From the NCBI GenBank assembly GCA_008973525.1, contig WACJ01000267.1, positions 310,001 through 374,000 on the forward strand: a stretch of DNA of 64,000 bases. Direction: 5' to 3'. Shown here piece after piece: positions 32,337-43,984 of the stretch. Origin of the DNA: Stenopsyche tienmushanensis (Eukaryota; Arthropoda; Insecta; Trichoptera; Stenopsychidae). A program made the position numbers and the translations under genes. Numbering within the stretch: the stretch's first letter is position 1; each line of letters starts with the position of its first letter. The notes below the pieces were generated by a model. The model did no database searches. It was not told where the DNA came from and worked only from the letters and a program-made list of their open reading frames with translations.

Positions 32337-32411
32337 GTAAATCAAATTGGATTTCTTCTCATACATAAGCCGACATATTTTCACGGATGAAATGCTTTAG
32401 GACGTAATGCG
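32337..32411 (+). other. Splice-site-bounded cassette A (75 bp)
   Basis: Preceded by TATATCATTGTTGCAG (acceptor-like) and followed by GTAAGTAAATG (strong donor). It shares ATTGTTGCAGGTAAAT and the terminal GCGGTAAGT with cassette B (55668-55735), in the same orientation. All three frames contain a stop; in the frame starting at the first base it reads VNQIGFLLIHKPTYFHG then stop. It may be a dead exon, a non-coding exon or a duplicated intronic element. The CAG|GTAAAT at its start could also act as a donor. Confidence 0.3.
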
Positions 32412-33780
32412 GTAAGTAAATGTGTTCCGAAAGTCAAAATTTCAACCCTTATTTATGCTAATATCAGAAACAGGTCCAAATATATTTTGCCTTTTATTTT
32501 CTCAAACAACAAGAACGCTCGCGAACGATTTACATATTGGCCACTTTGCAAGGAATTCAAAGGATTACATTTGTTCCGGATAGCGATTACGCTGGATTAA
32601 TTTCGGGCTTTCCGTCCAAAATTTTTCGGCCCACTGTGTTTTTCGACGCCAGGGGCGGATTATCACATCGGGTCGCAAATTCGGTGGACGAATTCGATGA
32701 TTTTTGAAAAAAGAAAACGGCCCGAATTCAAATGCGACCGTTTTGCATAAACGATAGTCATCTAAATAAAATTTCAATATTTTGGCGCACGTCGCCCGAA
32801 ATTCAAAAGTGCTCCTTGAAAGCCTTAATAGCGTTTTAAAACGGATCGAGCCGCAAAATTAATATTAAATCGAGTATCGCGTGAACGCTTCTAGGCCGAT
32901 ATGCAAATGGGGTTGCGATAAGTTTTCATTTGCTGTTGAAGAATAATGATGAATGGTTATAATGTTTAAAAAAAATCTAAGGACATTTTATAAAATATGA
33001 TCGTAGCTATAGTAGGCAAGTATAATATTTATATTGATGAACAATGCCTGAAATACGTGCCGTTTTTACGCAAGTTTATAGACTGTTTTTCAACCAAAAT
33101 GTGCATGGATCATGGAATTTTGCCAAAGCTTTGTTATCTTTTTATGTCATTGCTCCAGTCAATGTCTTGTCTTTTGTATTTCTTGAAAACCCTACTGAAG
33201 AAATTCTTTGATCCAACATCTCCCCATTCGTCTGATGATATGTACAAACTACTAATATTTCAGTTAGACAACCCTTTCAAATATTTCTGTCACTGATTTG
33301 ATGTGTCAATCAAACGTCAATGTGTCCCACCCAATATAGCCTATAGAAGAGGTAGTTTTTAATGATGGAAATGTCGGAAATATTCAAGAATTATTGATGA
33401 AATAAGAGATTGATGAAGCAAATTTTGATGGAAATGACATTTGAGATAACCAAAAAATCAGAGAATTATTGTATAGACTAAAACAATGAAGCTATTAAAT
33501 ATTTTAGCCCAAAAATCATAAATAATTTACTGAACAAACCTAAACTCAAATGTTAACAATCGATATTGACTGATTTATTGCAAAATAAAGAGGCTTAAAA
33601 ATCAAATAAATAATTATGAGATTGGTTATAAATAAATCTTAACACATTTCATGTGGGAAGAATGTTGTTCTGGAAACAACCCCAATCTTAACCCTAATAA
33701 CGCGAGGCATAAGTTGCGAAGTAGAAAATTCATATACAAATGCCTAAAAATGTACCCAAAAAAACAAGCATATGCGTAAT
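32412..33780. other. No gene recognised
   Basis: 32490-32960 is less AT-rich and single-copy in appearance. The 70-codon minus and 99-codon plus (32997-33296) frames have no known domain. 33300-33780 is AT-rich. Confidence 0.35.
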
Positions 33781-33798
33781 CCGACGGGAATGTGTTAA
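33781..33798 (+). repeat. 18-mer CCGACGGGAATGTGTTAA, copy 1
   Basis: Identical 18-mers at 35491-35508 and 37476-37493, all in the same direction and preceded by (G)CGTAA. It reads like the end of a TTAA-terminated element. What lies on its other side differs between copies. Confidence 0.6.
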
Positions 33799-33804
33799 GC
33801 GTGT

Positions 33805-34055
33805 GCTTTTAACCCGTTGATGAGTAATCGCGCATATAAGCGTTCGGACTCGTTATAAATCATTATTTAAAACATTACACGGTACATCGTTCAATTGTAT
33901 AGATCGTTAACCCAAATTTATTGACTAATAATATGTGAATTATATAATTAATCGATTTCGAGTGAAATGTTTATGTTTACGCAAAGAAATGACTACATAT
34001 TTTGTGCTATTGATTTAAATTTATTATTTATTTAAATACAAGTTTTATACAGATT
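33805..34055 (-). repeat. RepA copy
   Basis: TTAACCCGTTGATGAGTAAT, GTACATCGTTCAATTGTATA, GATCGTTAACCCAAATTTAT, ATGTTTACGCAAAGAAATGA and TTGTGCTATTGATT. It is closest to 50990-51130. Confidence 0.65.
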
Positions 34056-34536
34056 TCTGAGAGATCTGCTGAGACATGGACTAAAACTCGAGAAAATTCC
34101 CGATTTTTCGACCAATTATTTATTTCCGTCGCTGCAGTTGAATATTTATATACTATAATACTTTGATGTAATTTGTAACTATATTACGGAGAAATACAAA
34201 TATTCTGAAGCCCGTATCTATTATATTTCATATCAATATACCCATTATTAGATTCGAGGTGTAGTAAATACATCACCGGTAGGGAAAGGTACTGACTGAG
34301 GTATAAAAATTTGAAAAACATATATGTATACATAGATTAGACAGTAGCCCCTAAGCGTCGCTTAAGCTCGTTAATTAGTAGTTACGCCACTGTTTCCAAG
34401 CGTCCAGATTTCGGCGAGAATGTCTAAATTAAGTAGCCTTCAACGCGCTGGTGTAGTGTACGATTTCTGTTAGATAAAAATTTAAATCCCGATTTTTTCG
34501 GAATTACGTTTACTAATCCCGAGATTCATAATCATA
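34056..34536 (-). mobile_element. Non-autonomous hAT-type element, copy abutting mariner
   Basis: Reverse copy beginning CAGATTTCTGAGAGATCTGC, then GACATGGACTAAAACTCG, GTAGTAAATACATCACCGGT, TAAGCGTCGCTTAAGCTCG, CGATTTCTGTTAGATAAAAA and ACTAATCCCGAGATTCAT. It stops exactly where the mariner starts at a TA, and the missing terminal part (TCCCGGGATTGGATTCCCTA-like) does not reappear beyond 35389, so the junction involves loss. Confidence 0.75.
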
Positions 34537-35389
34537 TATTAGGGTGTCCTATAAGTTTCTTTCGTTTTCATATTAAGAAAAAAATAAATAATAATTTGTA
34601 TTACATTAAAATGTATTGAATAATATATGATCCATTCTGTTCTCTTCTTGCTAAAATTTCCCAGGTTTGTTTGCAAAATATTGATCAAGGTACATTTTTA
34701 TATCATTTTTTGAATTATTTTTTTTACCGCGTAAAGAATTTTTCAATGAAAAAAATAAATAATAATCTGAAGGGGCAATGTCCGGAGAGTATTGAGGATG
34801 AGGTAAAACATCCCAGTCAAATGATAATAATTTATTTCTGACGAGCAAAGACACATGAGTTCGCTAATTCTGGCCGTTTTCTGGCAATTGCATCCTTTAG
34901 ATTGTCTAGTTGGAAACAATATTTTGTTGAATTGATCGTTTCACCTTGCTGAAGTAGCTCATAATAAACTACCCCCTTCCTGTCCCACCAAATGCATAGC
35001 AAAACTTTTTTTGGATGTAGGCCAGGTTTAGCTACAGTTAAAGCTCTGTACCTTTGGTCCAAGACTGTTTACGTTGGATATTCTCATAGAGTATCCAACT
35101 TTCATCTCCAATGACAAGTCTCTTCAAAAAAGGTTGGCTATTATGTCGTTGGAGTAGAAGATCGCATGTTGAAATACGCTGAAGTTTATTTGAGTCAGTC
35201 AGTTCATGAGGAAGCCACACATCTGAACAATTGATGTAGCCCAATTTTATCAGATGATTGTGGACGGATGTTCCTGGAATTTCTAACTTGTTAGCTATTT
35301 CGCGAACAGTATATCGCGGATTTTCTTCAATCATGGCTATTATTAGATCTGTATTCATTTGCGAAAGAAACTTATGGGACAACCTAATA
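34537..35389 (-). mobile_element. Mariner element with both terminal repeats, internally deleted
   Basis: The element proper, 34539-35387, is flanked by TA. The terminal repeats are TTAGGTTGTCCCATAAGTTT (right, inverted) and TTAGGGTGTCCTATAAGTTT (left), continuing with CTTTCG. The minus-strand transposase is in three frames. 35358 onward: second helix-turn-helix (ENPRYTVREIANKLEIPGTS), DVWLPHEL linker, LLLQRHNSQPFLKR and the first catalytic block VIGDESWILYEN. 35062 onward: PGLHPKKVLLCIWWDRKGVV, then INSTKYCFQLDNLKDAI. 34854 onward: LVRNKLLSFDWDVLPHPQYS followed by PDIAPSDYYLF, the third catalytic block. The first helix-turn-helix (about 60 residues) and the second catalytic D block (HDNARPH) are deleted. 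It is a dead mariner, probably of a mellifera/SETMAR-like lineage, 849 bp versus about 1.3 kb when complete. Confidence 0.88.
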
Positions 35390-37322
35390 TTTCTACACAG
35401 TGAAATGTCCTGAAAGTGAAATACTAGTTAAATATTAAGAGGACTTTTTCCAAATACGCTCCGGGGCGGGCGAAAGATACTATGCGTAACCCGACGGGAA
35501 TGTGTTAAGTGTGTGCATTTAAATTGGACATAAATCTATATATGTACACATTTTTGATTGTAAATAGTGTTTAAAAAAAATATCTGGGTGCTATTTGGAA
35601 GCATTGGCCATCAATTATGCATAATGTGTGTAATTTTTTTTATTGCGATAATAAATTTAAAAACTCACATCAATACAAACCTACACATGTATTATGACTT
35701 TAAAAAAATGTGCGCTTAATCTAAAAAGCTTCCCATCGGCCTTGGCTTCATTGATCGATTTTCCGCGTGGGCGCTCCGCATTAAATTGATTGAGAAATAC
35801 TGTAATACCCGGTGATTAAAAAATGTTTGCCCCAACATCCGCATATGATTCAAATAAGCATTTAACAAAAAAGTATTACTCTATGAATTTTCTTTATTGC
35901 CCATTGGAACTAATTAAAGTGTAATAAACAAATAAATATAAACATTTGCGGCATTGCTTTGCGCCAGCCCCTCCGCTATTAAAAAAGGAAAATGGCCTTT
36001 TCATCCGCCCGCTGTGTTATTTTATTTCATTTTTGGCAAACACTCATATAAATTAAGGACGCGAATTCAACCCGTTGCCGAAAATTTAAAGAGCCATCGG
36101 AAATTGTATTTGTTCGCCGAGCTAATTAACCGGTTGTGTGCGCGGGGCGTGTGCGTCTTCCGCGCAAAAAAAAGCCCCCGCACGATTGTAGATCGTACGC
36201 AAACGACCGCGATTTAACCCATTGGCATCGTTAGTTTAATGTCGTTAAGCCAATTTGCTTATTTAATTTGTCGAGGTAAAACTTGTTAGCGTTAAGGCCT
36301 CGCATGTAACCGGTGTAATTAAATAAATGTGCGCCCAAATGAAGGCGCACCTCACTCGCATTTAAGGTCCCAAAACGGCGGTCTTATTTCCTTCTTAGGT
36401 CCCAAATGGGCACCGGCAACCGGCCTATGCTTCCGGATTTCGCACGAGGATCTCTCGTCTATGCCAAATTCTCTCTCCGTTTCTGCTAATGTCTTCTACG
36501 TGTATTTTAAGTCGTTTATTGATGTGCTTTTTAATGAAAGTCATATTTTATATCTGCCGGATGGCGCGAAAACGTCGAATTCTGCGCAACGCCACCCGAG
36601 AAATTCTTGCAATTTGAAGCTGGATGAATTTCATTAGAATTAACGGGCAATGCGACTCTTCGGACCCGAGGAATGTGATCCTTGTACGCCAATTAGGGTC
36701 TTGCAAATCGAGAAGGCTTCTATGTAAAAGAATCGTCATTTTATGATAATAACACATTCCTGTCGGTCGCCTGACGTGGGACGTATTTGCGATTATCGCG
36801 TTGAACCTTTTTTTAATGCCAATGAATCATATGATTAAAGACGCACAGATTTCCCTTGATTTCCCTGATTTGAAAAATTAAAAACTGAGGCGATTAATAA
36901 AGTCGTTTTATTGAATTTTTTCATTGCGCGCGACCAAAAAATGGACAGTTTAATCGATAACCAGACGAACTCAGAGATAATCGTGTGTAAATTTTTTAAG
37001 TAATATTGAATGTTTGTTCCTCTAATGGATTTGTACTTTAGCAAAACTCGAACTCTGAAAAATTACTAAACAGTATCAAATATATTAGAGAAATAGGGTT
37101 GAACCTGGTAAAATTATTTATATAGAATGCATTTTTTCCATCGATCTAAAGAGAAAAATTGATAAAACTCATGGACAGCCGGAAAATCAGTCATAGCATG
37201 AAAAACCAGTTGCATTGTCTTTTATCGTTGTTGCTTTTCCAAATCGTAAAAGGGCCAAATGCTACTTATGCGATTGGTAAAAGGATTTGTATAACACATT
37301 ACTTCTATCCATATTTATGCAA
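35390..37322. other. No gene recognised; 18-mer copy 2
   Basis: CCGACGGGAATGTGTTAA recurs at 35491-35508. 35740-36780 is a less AT-rich, repeat-free island with GC-rich words (GCGCGGGGCGTGTGCG near 36139). Frames of 87 (35954-36217) and 102 codons (36329-36637) show no known domain. Confidence 0.35.
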
Positions 37323-37493
37323 ATAATACAGATTTTCTAGTGTGGGTCAAATAAGACCCAAGACGTTTATAGTGCTGCCAAAAATAGCGATACTAGTTAA
37401 GGGTTAAAGTCAATGAATCACGTGGCTAAACATGGCTACGTCTCTTGCGTCACAAAAGACGTGCATAGACGTAACCCGACGGGAATGTGTTAA
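37323..37493. repeat. Composite small repeats ending in 18-mer copy 3
   Basis: Starts with GGGTCAAATAAGACCC (a 5-bp dyad), then GTTAAGGGTTAAAG, an ACGTCT...AGACGT dyad around 37438-37465, and CCGACGGGAATGTGTTAA at 37476-37493. TTAA occurs at 37404 and at the right end, so an 90-bp TTAA-bounded unit is possible. Confidence 0.4.
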
Positions 37494-37949
37494 AATCTTC
37501 ATATTTATTCCCAGTGAGCTCGGAATACATTAAAATTGCCTGCATTTTTTAATAATACAGATATCATCGTAAAATTATTAATTGTCGGGGTATGTATTTA
37601 TTAACGAAACAATATCAAATCGGCTCTCAACAGCGCGTCTAATGAGGGCATCTTCCAGGAATCACTGCCTATACAAAGCATTCAAATGGTTGTGTTAATC
37701 ATTTTAAATTCTGATGTATAAAACAAATTAGTAATTGATTGTTTTTTTTAAATTTTGACCGTTCCTAAAGAAACATACACGATAAACATATGGTGTGTGT
37801 GTATAACTTATGAATATTATAAAAAATATACAGTAGTTTGGAGATATAATTAGATCAATTATGAGCACATTGCCTACACATTTTAATTCATTTTATTTCA
37901 TCAAGTGTTCCCACGGATCTACAATAAACAAATGCGGAATAATATCGTT
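37494..37949. other. No gene recognised
   Basis: AT-rich unique-looking spacer. Confidence 0.3.
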
Positions 37950-38541
37950 TTCAATTTTGAATTTCATTATTGACCCAGTATTTTGACAAAATAAAAACGT
38001 ATACGAGGTAAAAAAAAGGGTGTGTCTTGGTTGACACGATTTCCATCCTACAAGTCATCTGAAACGAAATTTTAAAAATTATTCTTATTAAGAAAGGATT
38101 TTGCTATAGTTCCTACCTCAAAGAATAAAAAAAAAATATTTTCACACAGTTCCGACCCAATGCTTAAAAAAGTCTTTAAAAAAAAATTTTTTTTTGCATT
38201 ATTTTTTCATAGTTTTAATTATTTTTTTTAATTAGTTAAAAATGAAATTTTAACATACATTTGGTAGGAACAATAGAGGATTATATAAAAAAGCTTTTTA
38301 CTAAATTTAAAATAAATCAGTTAGTTAAAACTTGAGATATTATGTCAACCGCGTTGAAATGTGTAGTCTCTGGTAAACTGGTAGAACCGATGTAGTTGCC
38401 TAAAATAGCTATAACTCCGTAAATAGTTTGAAGTTTGGAAATTTCTCTAATTGATATATTCTTAAAGGTCTAAACTTTGAAAATATGATAAAAACAAAAT
38501 CGTTTTTTTTCAAAATTCTAGACTAGAATACTCCCTTAACA
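37950..38541 (+). mobile_element. RepB element copy with right terminal sequence
   Basis: Forward copy with TTGGTTGACACGATTTCC, CTATAGTTCCTACCTCAAAG, TGGTAGGAACAATAGAGG, GAGATATTATGTCAACCGCG and AGCTATAACTCCGTAAATAG. It ends TTCTAGACTAGAATACTCCC, the inverse of the AAGGGGTATTCTAGT end seen at 15683. The left terminus is not clear. Confidence 0.7.
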
Positions 38542-39249
38542 CAAACTTACCCAAAAAAATCTGTTTTTTAAAAGTCATTTAATTTTTTTTATATACAATT
38601 TTAAAAGTTGATGCATAACTGTAGTATTTTTTAAGTAAGTAATTTAACCCTTAGCAAACGATCTAGTTTTTCGAATTTATCGCCAATAGATTAACGGTAT
38701 TATCATTAAAGAATTGCAAAACAAGAATGCGTTAAAAAAATATTGCTGTTAATTTTGCAAATTGCTCATTGACCCTATTTTTGTCTATAACAGTGTATTT
38801 ATTCGTTAAATTGATTAATATTTGATCAAGGATAGAAATAATTTTATTTATAATCAACATGGAAAATTGTGAAATATTAAGAAAAATTCTAATTAGGTAT
38901 AAAAAACTATGTACAATAAATTTATTGTAGATTTATATTAATCAATTCAGATAGTTTCTTGTCAAAACTTTGCAGGCTTTACATAATTTGTCTCTCTGGA
39001 TAAATAATAAATTATATCCATTAGAAGAAAATTTCAGATTAGCAAAAAAAAATGTTATTGATAGCAAAATTGTTATGACAATTTACAAATTCAATTCAAT
39101 TTTGATAATAGGTTTTTGTCTCTGGCAAGTCTTTTATATTGGGATAAATTCTCATTGATTTTATTAATCGAATTATAAATTTGCAATCAAATAATTTGTG
39201 AAGATCAAGTTTGCCTACTTACAACCCCCTTATCATAAATGGTAAATAG
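38542..39249. other. No gene recognised
   Basis: Very AT-rich. The 62-codon frame at 38970-39158 has no recognisable feature. Confidence 0.3.
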
Positions 39250-39840
39250 CACAGCAAAACGGTAAACAGATGGGGTGGAATTCTGCAATTATGTGCTTAA
39301 ATTTAATTATTTGCTAATTACTCAATTTTGACGGGCGAGTCGTAAATAATCCAGCAAGCAAATAAACATTTCGCTTTTTTGCAAAAAGAACGAACCGCAC
39401 GTGTAAATAATGTTCATAATCATGGCAGACTACATCGGGTTTCTTCCAAAGAACAAAAAAGTCCTAATGAAGGATAACATACGAACTCTATAAATTTCAT
39501 CCTCTGGGAGCTTTTTGTCCTTATCTTAATTAGTCACAATTAACGAATAAATAAACACACAATTAAGAAGCTACCGTAAACGTATCCTTTTTATCCCGCC
39601 GCCCTTATTAGCAATACTAATTCACTGCGTATATTTGTCAATTATGCTAAATTTAATCATCGGGGCTTTAACCGAGCCACTGCCAAAAGCCTATGTATAA
39701 TGAAACCTTAAACATCCTTCTCCGAAAATTTAATAATAAATTTTCAGCTACCGAGTTATTTATGTAAATCCTTACATTCCCATTGTATAATTCGTCCTCG
39801 CAATGCCGTTCCGGCCCGTGCTAACTTTATTAATTTTACG
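39250..39840. promoter_or_regulatory. Candidate regulatory stretch (homeodomain and forkhead motifs)
   Basis: Repeat-free segment with several AATTA cores (GCAATTATG, TTTAATTATTTGCTAATTA, CTTAATTAGTCACAATTAAC, CACAATTAAG, GTCAATTATG, ATTAATTTT), forkhead-like words (GGTAAACA, AATAAACA, ATAAACA) and E-box-like CAGATG and CACGTG. Such clusters occur in arthropod enhancers, but all cores are AT-rich and can arise by chance. Confidence 0.25.
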
Positions 39841-40464
39841 ATATCCGTTTCAGTCTTTCTCAAACAAAAATATTCCGGTACAATTAAGTCTAGTAAGTGG
39901 TTCTTGTCGGCGAACAGCAAACTTCCTAAACGAGTGCCATCCTTGATTCTGAATGCGTGTGTACTCCTGGCGTATGGGGATCTCTTGTCGCTCCAGACAC
40001 CACTCTCGCTTTTATCTTAATGTATTCAAGTGCCGACGTATCCGATTGCCTGTAATATGAGGTCCACTTCAAATGAGGGTACTTGCCTTAAATCTGAATA
40101 TGGTCTAGTCATGAGTGCCATAACTTCAATTTCTGGCCATTGACCGGGATATTGCAAATTGGGCTTATCCAACATGCATCCTGTGGTGGACACATAATCG
40201 ATATTCAATAAATAACCAAAGTCAACCAATTCATTCCAGAGATAATCATGAAGACAGTTGAAAATTATATTTTTGATCAGACTTAAAATATATTGGATTA
40301 AGTAGAGAAAACGGGCAAAATGGGATTTTAAGTTATATTTCGTTCAATTTAACAAAGAGTTGATTTTGAAGAAATGAAAGTATTGACAAAATTTAGTACA
40401 ATAATTTAGCGAATGATCTATTTTATAAATTATATTGAGTAATATGAGATTATATAATATTTGT
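39841..40464. other. No gene recognised
   Basis: Unique-looking. A 67-codon minus frame at 40026-40229 has no known domain. Confidence 0.3.
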
Positions 40465-41024
40465 AATTGGGTGTGTGAATAAGTTTCTGCCGTTTCTTCA
40501 AATTATACTTCACTACTTTATTCAAAAATTGTAACTGAAGCACATGGGATCCTTGTGGATACTTGCGGTGTTCATTCTCTGGTGGGAAGAACATGCATGT
40601 TGAAAGAATCGAGAAGTTTGTAGGCGAATAATTGCTTGATGAAAATCTATATCAAACGCAATCTGAACTTGTAATATCATTAGGAGTTGATCGAACAACA
40701 GTTTCGAAACGTCTGACACCATTAGGAACGATACAAATGGAAGGAACATGGATGTCTTACGACTTGAAGCTGAGAGATGTGGAAAGGTGTTTTTACGTGT
40801 GTTAACAGCTGCTCCAACAGCAAAAAAGAAAAGGCTTTTTACATCGTATCGTATCTGGTGATTAAAATTGGATGTACTTCGATAATCATAAGTGTAAAAA
40901 AATATTGATAAGCATCCATGGTTCATCCATAGAATATCCATGGTTCCATGCTCATGCTCTGTATTCGATGGTATTAGCTGATCGTTGAGTATTACGACTT
41001 GCTTCAACTCAACCAAAGCATCAC
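40465..41024 (+). pseudogene. Mauritiana-type (Mos1-like) mariner relic
   Basis: TTGGGTGTGTGAATAAGTTT at about 40467 has the form of a mariner 5' end. From 40632 the plus strand reads LLDENLYQTQSEL, SLGVDRTTVSKRL (second helix-turn-helix), GTIQMEGTWMSYDLKLRD (linker, normally 'WVPYELKPRD'), QQKRKGFLHRIVSGD and NWMYFDNHK (first catalytic block, D kept). Two in-frame TAA stops interrupt it, one replacing the E of GDEKW. After a frameshift, VEYYDLLQLNQSIT at about 40985-41022 matches 'VVYYELLKPNETIT'. The rest is cut off by the hAT copy at 41028. The 164-codon minus frame across this region is antisense and not a gene. Confidence 0.82.
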
Positions 41025-41027
41025 AAA

Positions 41028-41393
41028 TAGGAAATCCAATCCCAGGATCCCGGACTGTTTTAGGTTCTCATGAATCTCGAGATTAGTAAGCGCAATCCCG
41101 AAAAATTTGTGATTGAAATTTTTGTCTAACAGAAATCGTGCACCTTACCAGCACGATGAAGCCTACTAAATCCCGCCGAAATCTGGACGCTTGGAAACAG
41201 TGGCATAACTACTAATTGGCGAGCTTAGGCGACGCTTAGGGGCAGTAACAGTCTAATCTATGTATACATATATACAGTACGTTTTTCAAATTGTTATATT
41301 AACCTTTCCCTACCGGTGATGTATTTACTACACCTCGACTCTAATAATGAGAATATCGAATTGAAATATAATAGATACGGGGTTCAGAATTTT
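41028..41393 (+). mobile_element. Non-autonomous hAT-type element, 3'-truncated copy
   Basis: Starts TAGGAAATCCAATCCCAGGA, then TTTTTGTCTAACAGAAATCG, GGCGAGCTTAGGCGACGCTT, TACCGGTGATGTATTTACTA and GATACGGGGTTCAGAATTTT, and stops at about 41393 without a right terminal repeat. It abuts, and probably removed, the 3' half of the mariner to its left. Confidence 0.75.
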
Positions 41394-43984
41394 GAAGTTT
41401 TGATCCGTTTGAAGGTATCTTTTATCCGTAGAATCACGAGTAGAAAAAATAGCGCCGAATTAACGTGTGGTCACTATGATAATAAGCATGTCCAGTTAAA
41501 AACAGTACTTGTATAAACCGGGCATAATGTTGATCATTATTTATTTTATTTTACCATAATGAATCATTTTGAGAGTATATTCATTAGTATAGTCGTATCC
41601 GAAGCCTCACTCGGAGCAATAAATTCTCAATATAATGCTTCTTTCATCTAATGATGTTTATTGTACGCCTTCGCCATGCTTTATTTCAGAATTTTTCTTG
41701 GGCTACTTTTATTTTCCTTGTTGCTAAATTTATCCGTCGCTTCGTTGCTAAAAATCTACACTATATTACGACGCAAGTTTGCCAACATATTAAAAAAATG
41801 TTTGGACAATATCATCCCCTATTTATGAACACATTTTGTTGAGTGCTCGCTGTTTCATGTACCAAATTAAATTAAACACCTCCGAAGACATCTATAACTT
41901 GTATGATCTTCAATAATATGTCATTTGTCAGATGTGATTACAATTCGCAATTTTGATTGACAATACGTGCTATATTTAGGTTGATCAACAATCAAAAATT
42001 GTATTATAAGTTTCTTATTATATTGCCATGTTTTCAATATTTTCGCCATTATCAATCATCAACTTTATCTTAAGTATTTATTTTTTGAGAAAATAATTTT
42101 CTTCGTCCATGTAACTTTTAATAAGGGAAAATTTGGATTGGAAATACACAGCAATTGTATTTGAGACTTGTAGACTTATGGAACAATCCGCCCCGAAATT
42201 CATACGATCCAATCCAATCTGTTTCTATAATGATTCAATATTTGCACTTTATATCTTCGCAAGGAACATGTGTATCCTTCGTTAATTATTTTGAACATTA
42301 GCCGAAAATCTGATGGAAAGTCCAAATTGCCGTTTTGGCGAGGAATTCGTTGGGGCCATTCGTTTCTAAGTATCCCACAGCGACTTTTAATCCAAATAAA
42401 CACCACTAAAACATTCTTGTCTTGCTGGAAAAGGGTTAGATTGGTGCTGGGAAGTTGGATACATTACCTGCCCTCAAATTTATGATCTCCGCCCTACTGA
42501 GATGTATGGAATATTTTGTTGCAGAGCTCTTATGATCGACGCATAAAATCGTTATCGGCGATCGCTTATCGTTTTATGACCCTTACGCGTCGCAAATTTT
42601 CATATTTTAAAGGGAAGATTTGCTCCATTTCCGGTCGTATATTCTATTTATAAGTCGTTAATTTCTTTCAGCGTTGTACGTCTCCGGAATATATTTCCTT
42701 AGGGACGGAAGTCGGTCAGAGAAAGGGATGAAATATGCAAAGGGACCCGTACAATTGTACAGTTTTTGACTGCCCCCCTTTTTTTTTACATCACTTTTGT
42801 CTTGAGTGCCCTCGGAGAATTTGAATATAAACATCCATTCTGTCCAAAATGAAAACAAGAACGGACCGTAGTAAATAGACGCAAATAGAAAACGTCCAAT
42901 TTATCCTGCGTAGCTGTCCATCCATCTGCGAACGTTCTACTGTTTTAATATTACCAAAGAACTGACGATATTCTGAGGGAAAATATTTATGTTATTGTTG
43001 TTACAAAAAGGCTTACAAGATGGGAATGGTAATCATTTATATATTTAAAAGGGGAATATCTCTTCCGACGGATAAAAGCGTTACAGGTATCTTTCGTTCC
43101 GGGAAGCAATGAAATTGCGTTTTATCCTGGCCATTTGATCCTATTAATCCATTCCGAGCTTACATTCTACAAATTCCTTCGCTAAACGTACCAGAATACT
43201 ACCATATTTTTCAAAAATAAATATATTAAATATAAATACATTCCATAAATGCCTCCCCTAAGCTTTGTCTGTCGGACAATACCTTTAGCAAAGAACGAAT
43301 TCATATTGATTAATTTTTGTAATTATTTATTATGCTCGCAGTCTTCAAGGATCATCTCAGCTCCTTAATCCTTGGATTAAAATTAAAGCAAACATTCACA
43401 GTAAATATTTAAACAATAGTAGATTTACGAACGATGTGTTTACAAAATAAATCGCTAGAGGCTTTCAGGAATTGAACAAGGAAATTAATGAAGTTCAAGT
43501 TTATACAGAATAATAGAAGAAACATTACTTAGTTATTCAAGTCGAAAACCAATTAACTAAAAACATCATACAAACAGCTAATATATATTACTTATCTAAT
43601 ATTTGGATGATGGATTGATGCCATCTCATACAAGCGTTCAAACAGGTAAAGGCTTGAAAAGTTGCATTATGTATGAACTTTTTTCATATTCTCATATAGA
43701 ACTCTGGTTGCTGTCTGCACTGAATCAGTCCTGTATTGGCATTGCTTTTGAAATGGAAATTGGCTTTTCCACCATGACGCTATCTTGATGTACCCTTCAA
43801 AAATATCAATTCTCCATGCTGTAAGCATTTCTCGTCAGACGTTCTGCATCGAGATCTGTGCATTGTGTGGATAAAAATTTAATCCGTGAATAATATTCTA
43901 TGAGCAAAAACATTTAAATACCTGTTTATAATTACTGTCAGGTATTAATTTGAACCGGATATTAAGCTTAAGCTTGACATTCAC
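41394..43984. other. Long stretch without gene or recognised repeat
   Basis: About 2.6 kb. The 63-codon (41651-41842), 71-codon (42270-42485) and other short frames have no recognisable domain. 42480-43200 is somewhat GC-richer. No splice-bounded exon can be argued. Confidence 0.35.

Noticed and set aside
40522..41016. 164-codon minus-strand frame
   Set aside because: It is antisense to the mauritiana-type mariner relic, whose plus-strand motifs are clear.
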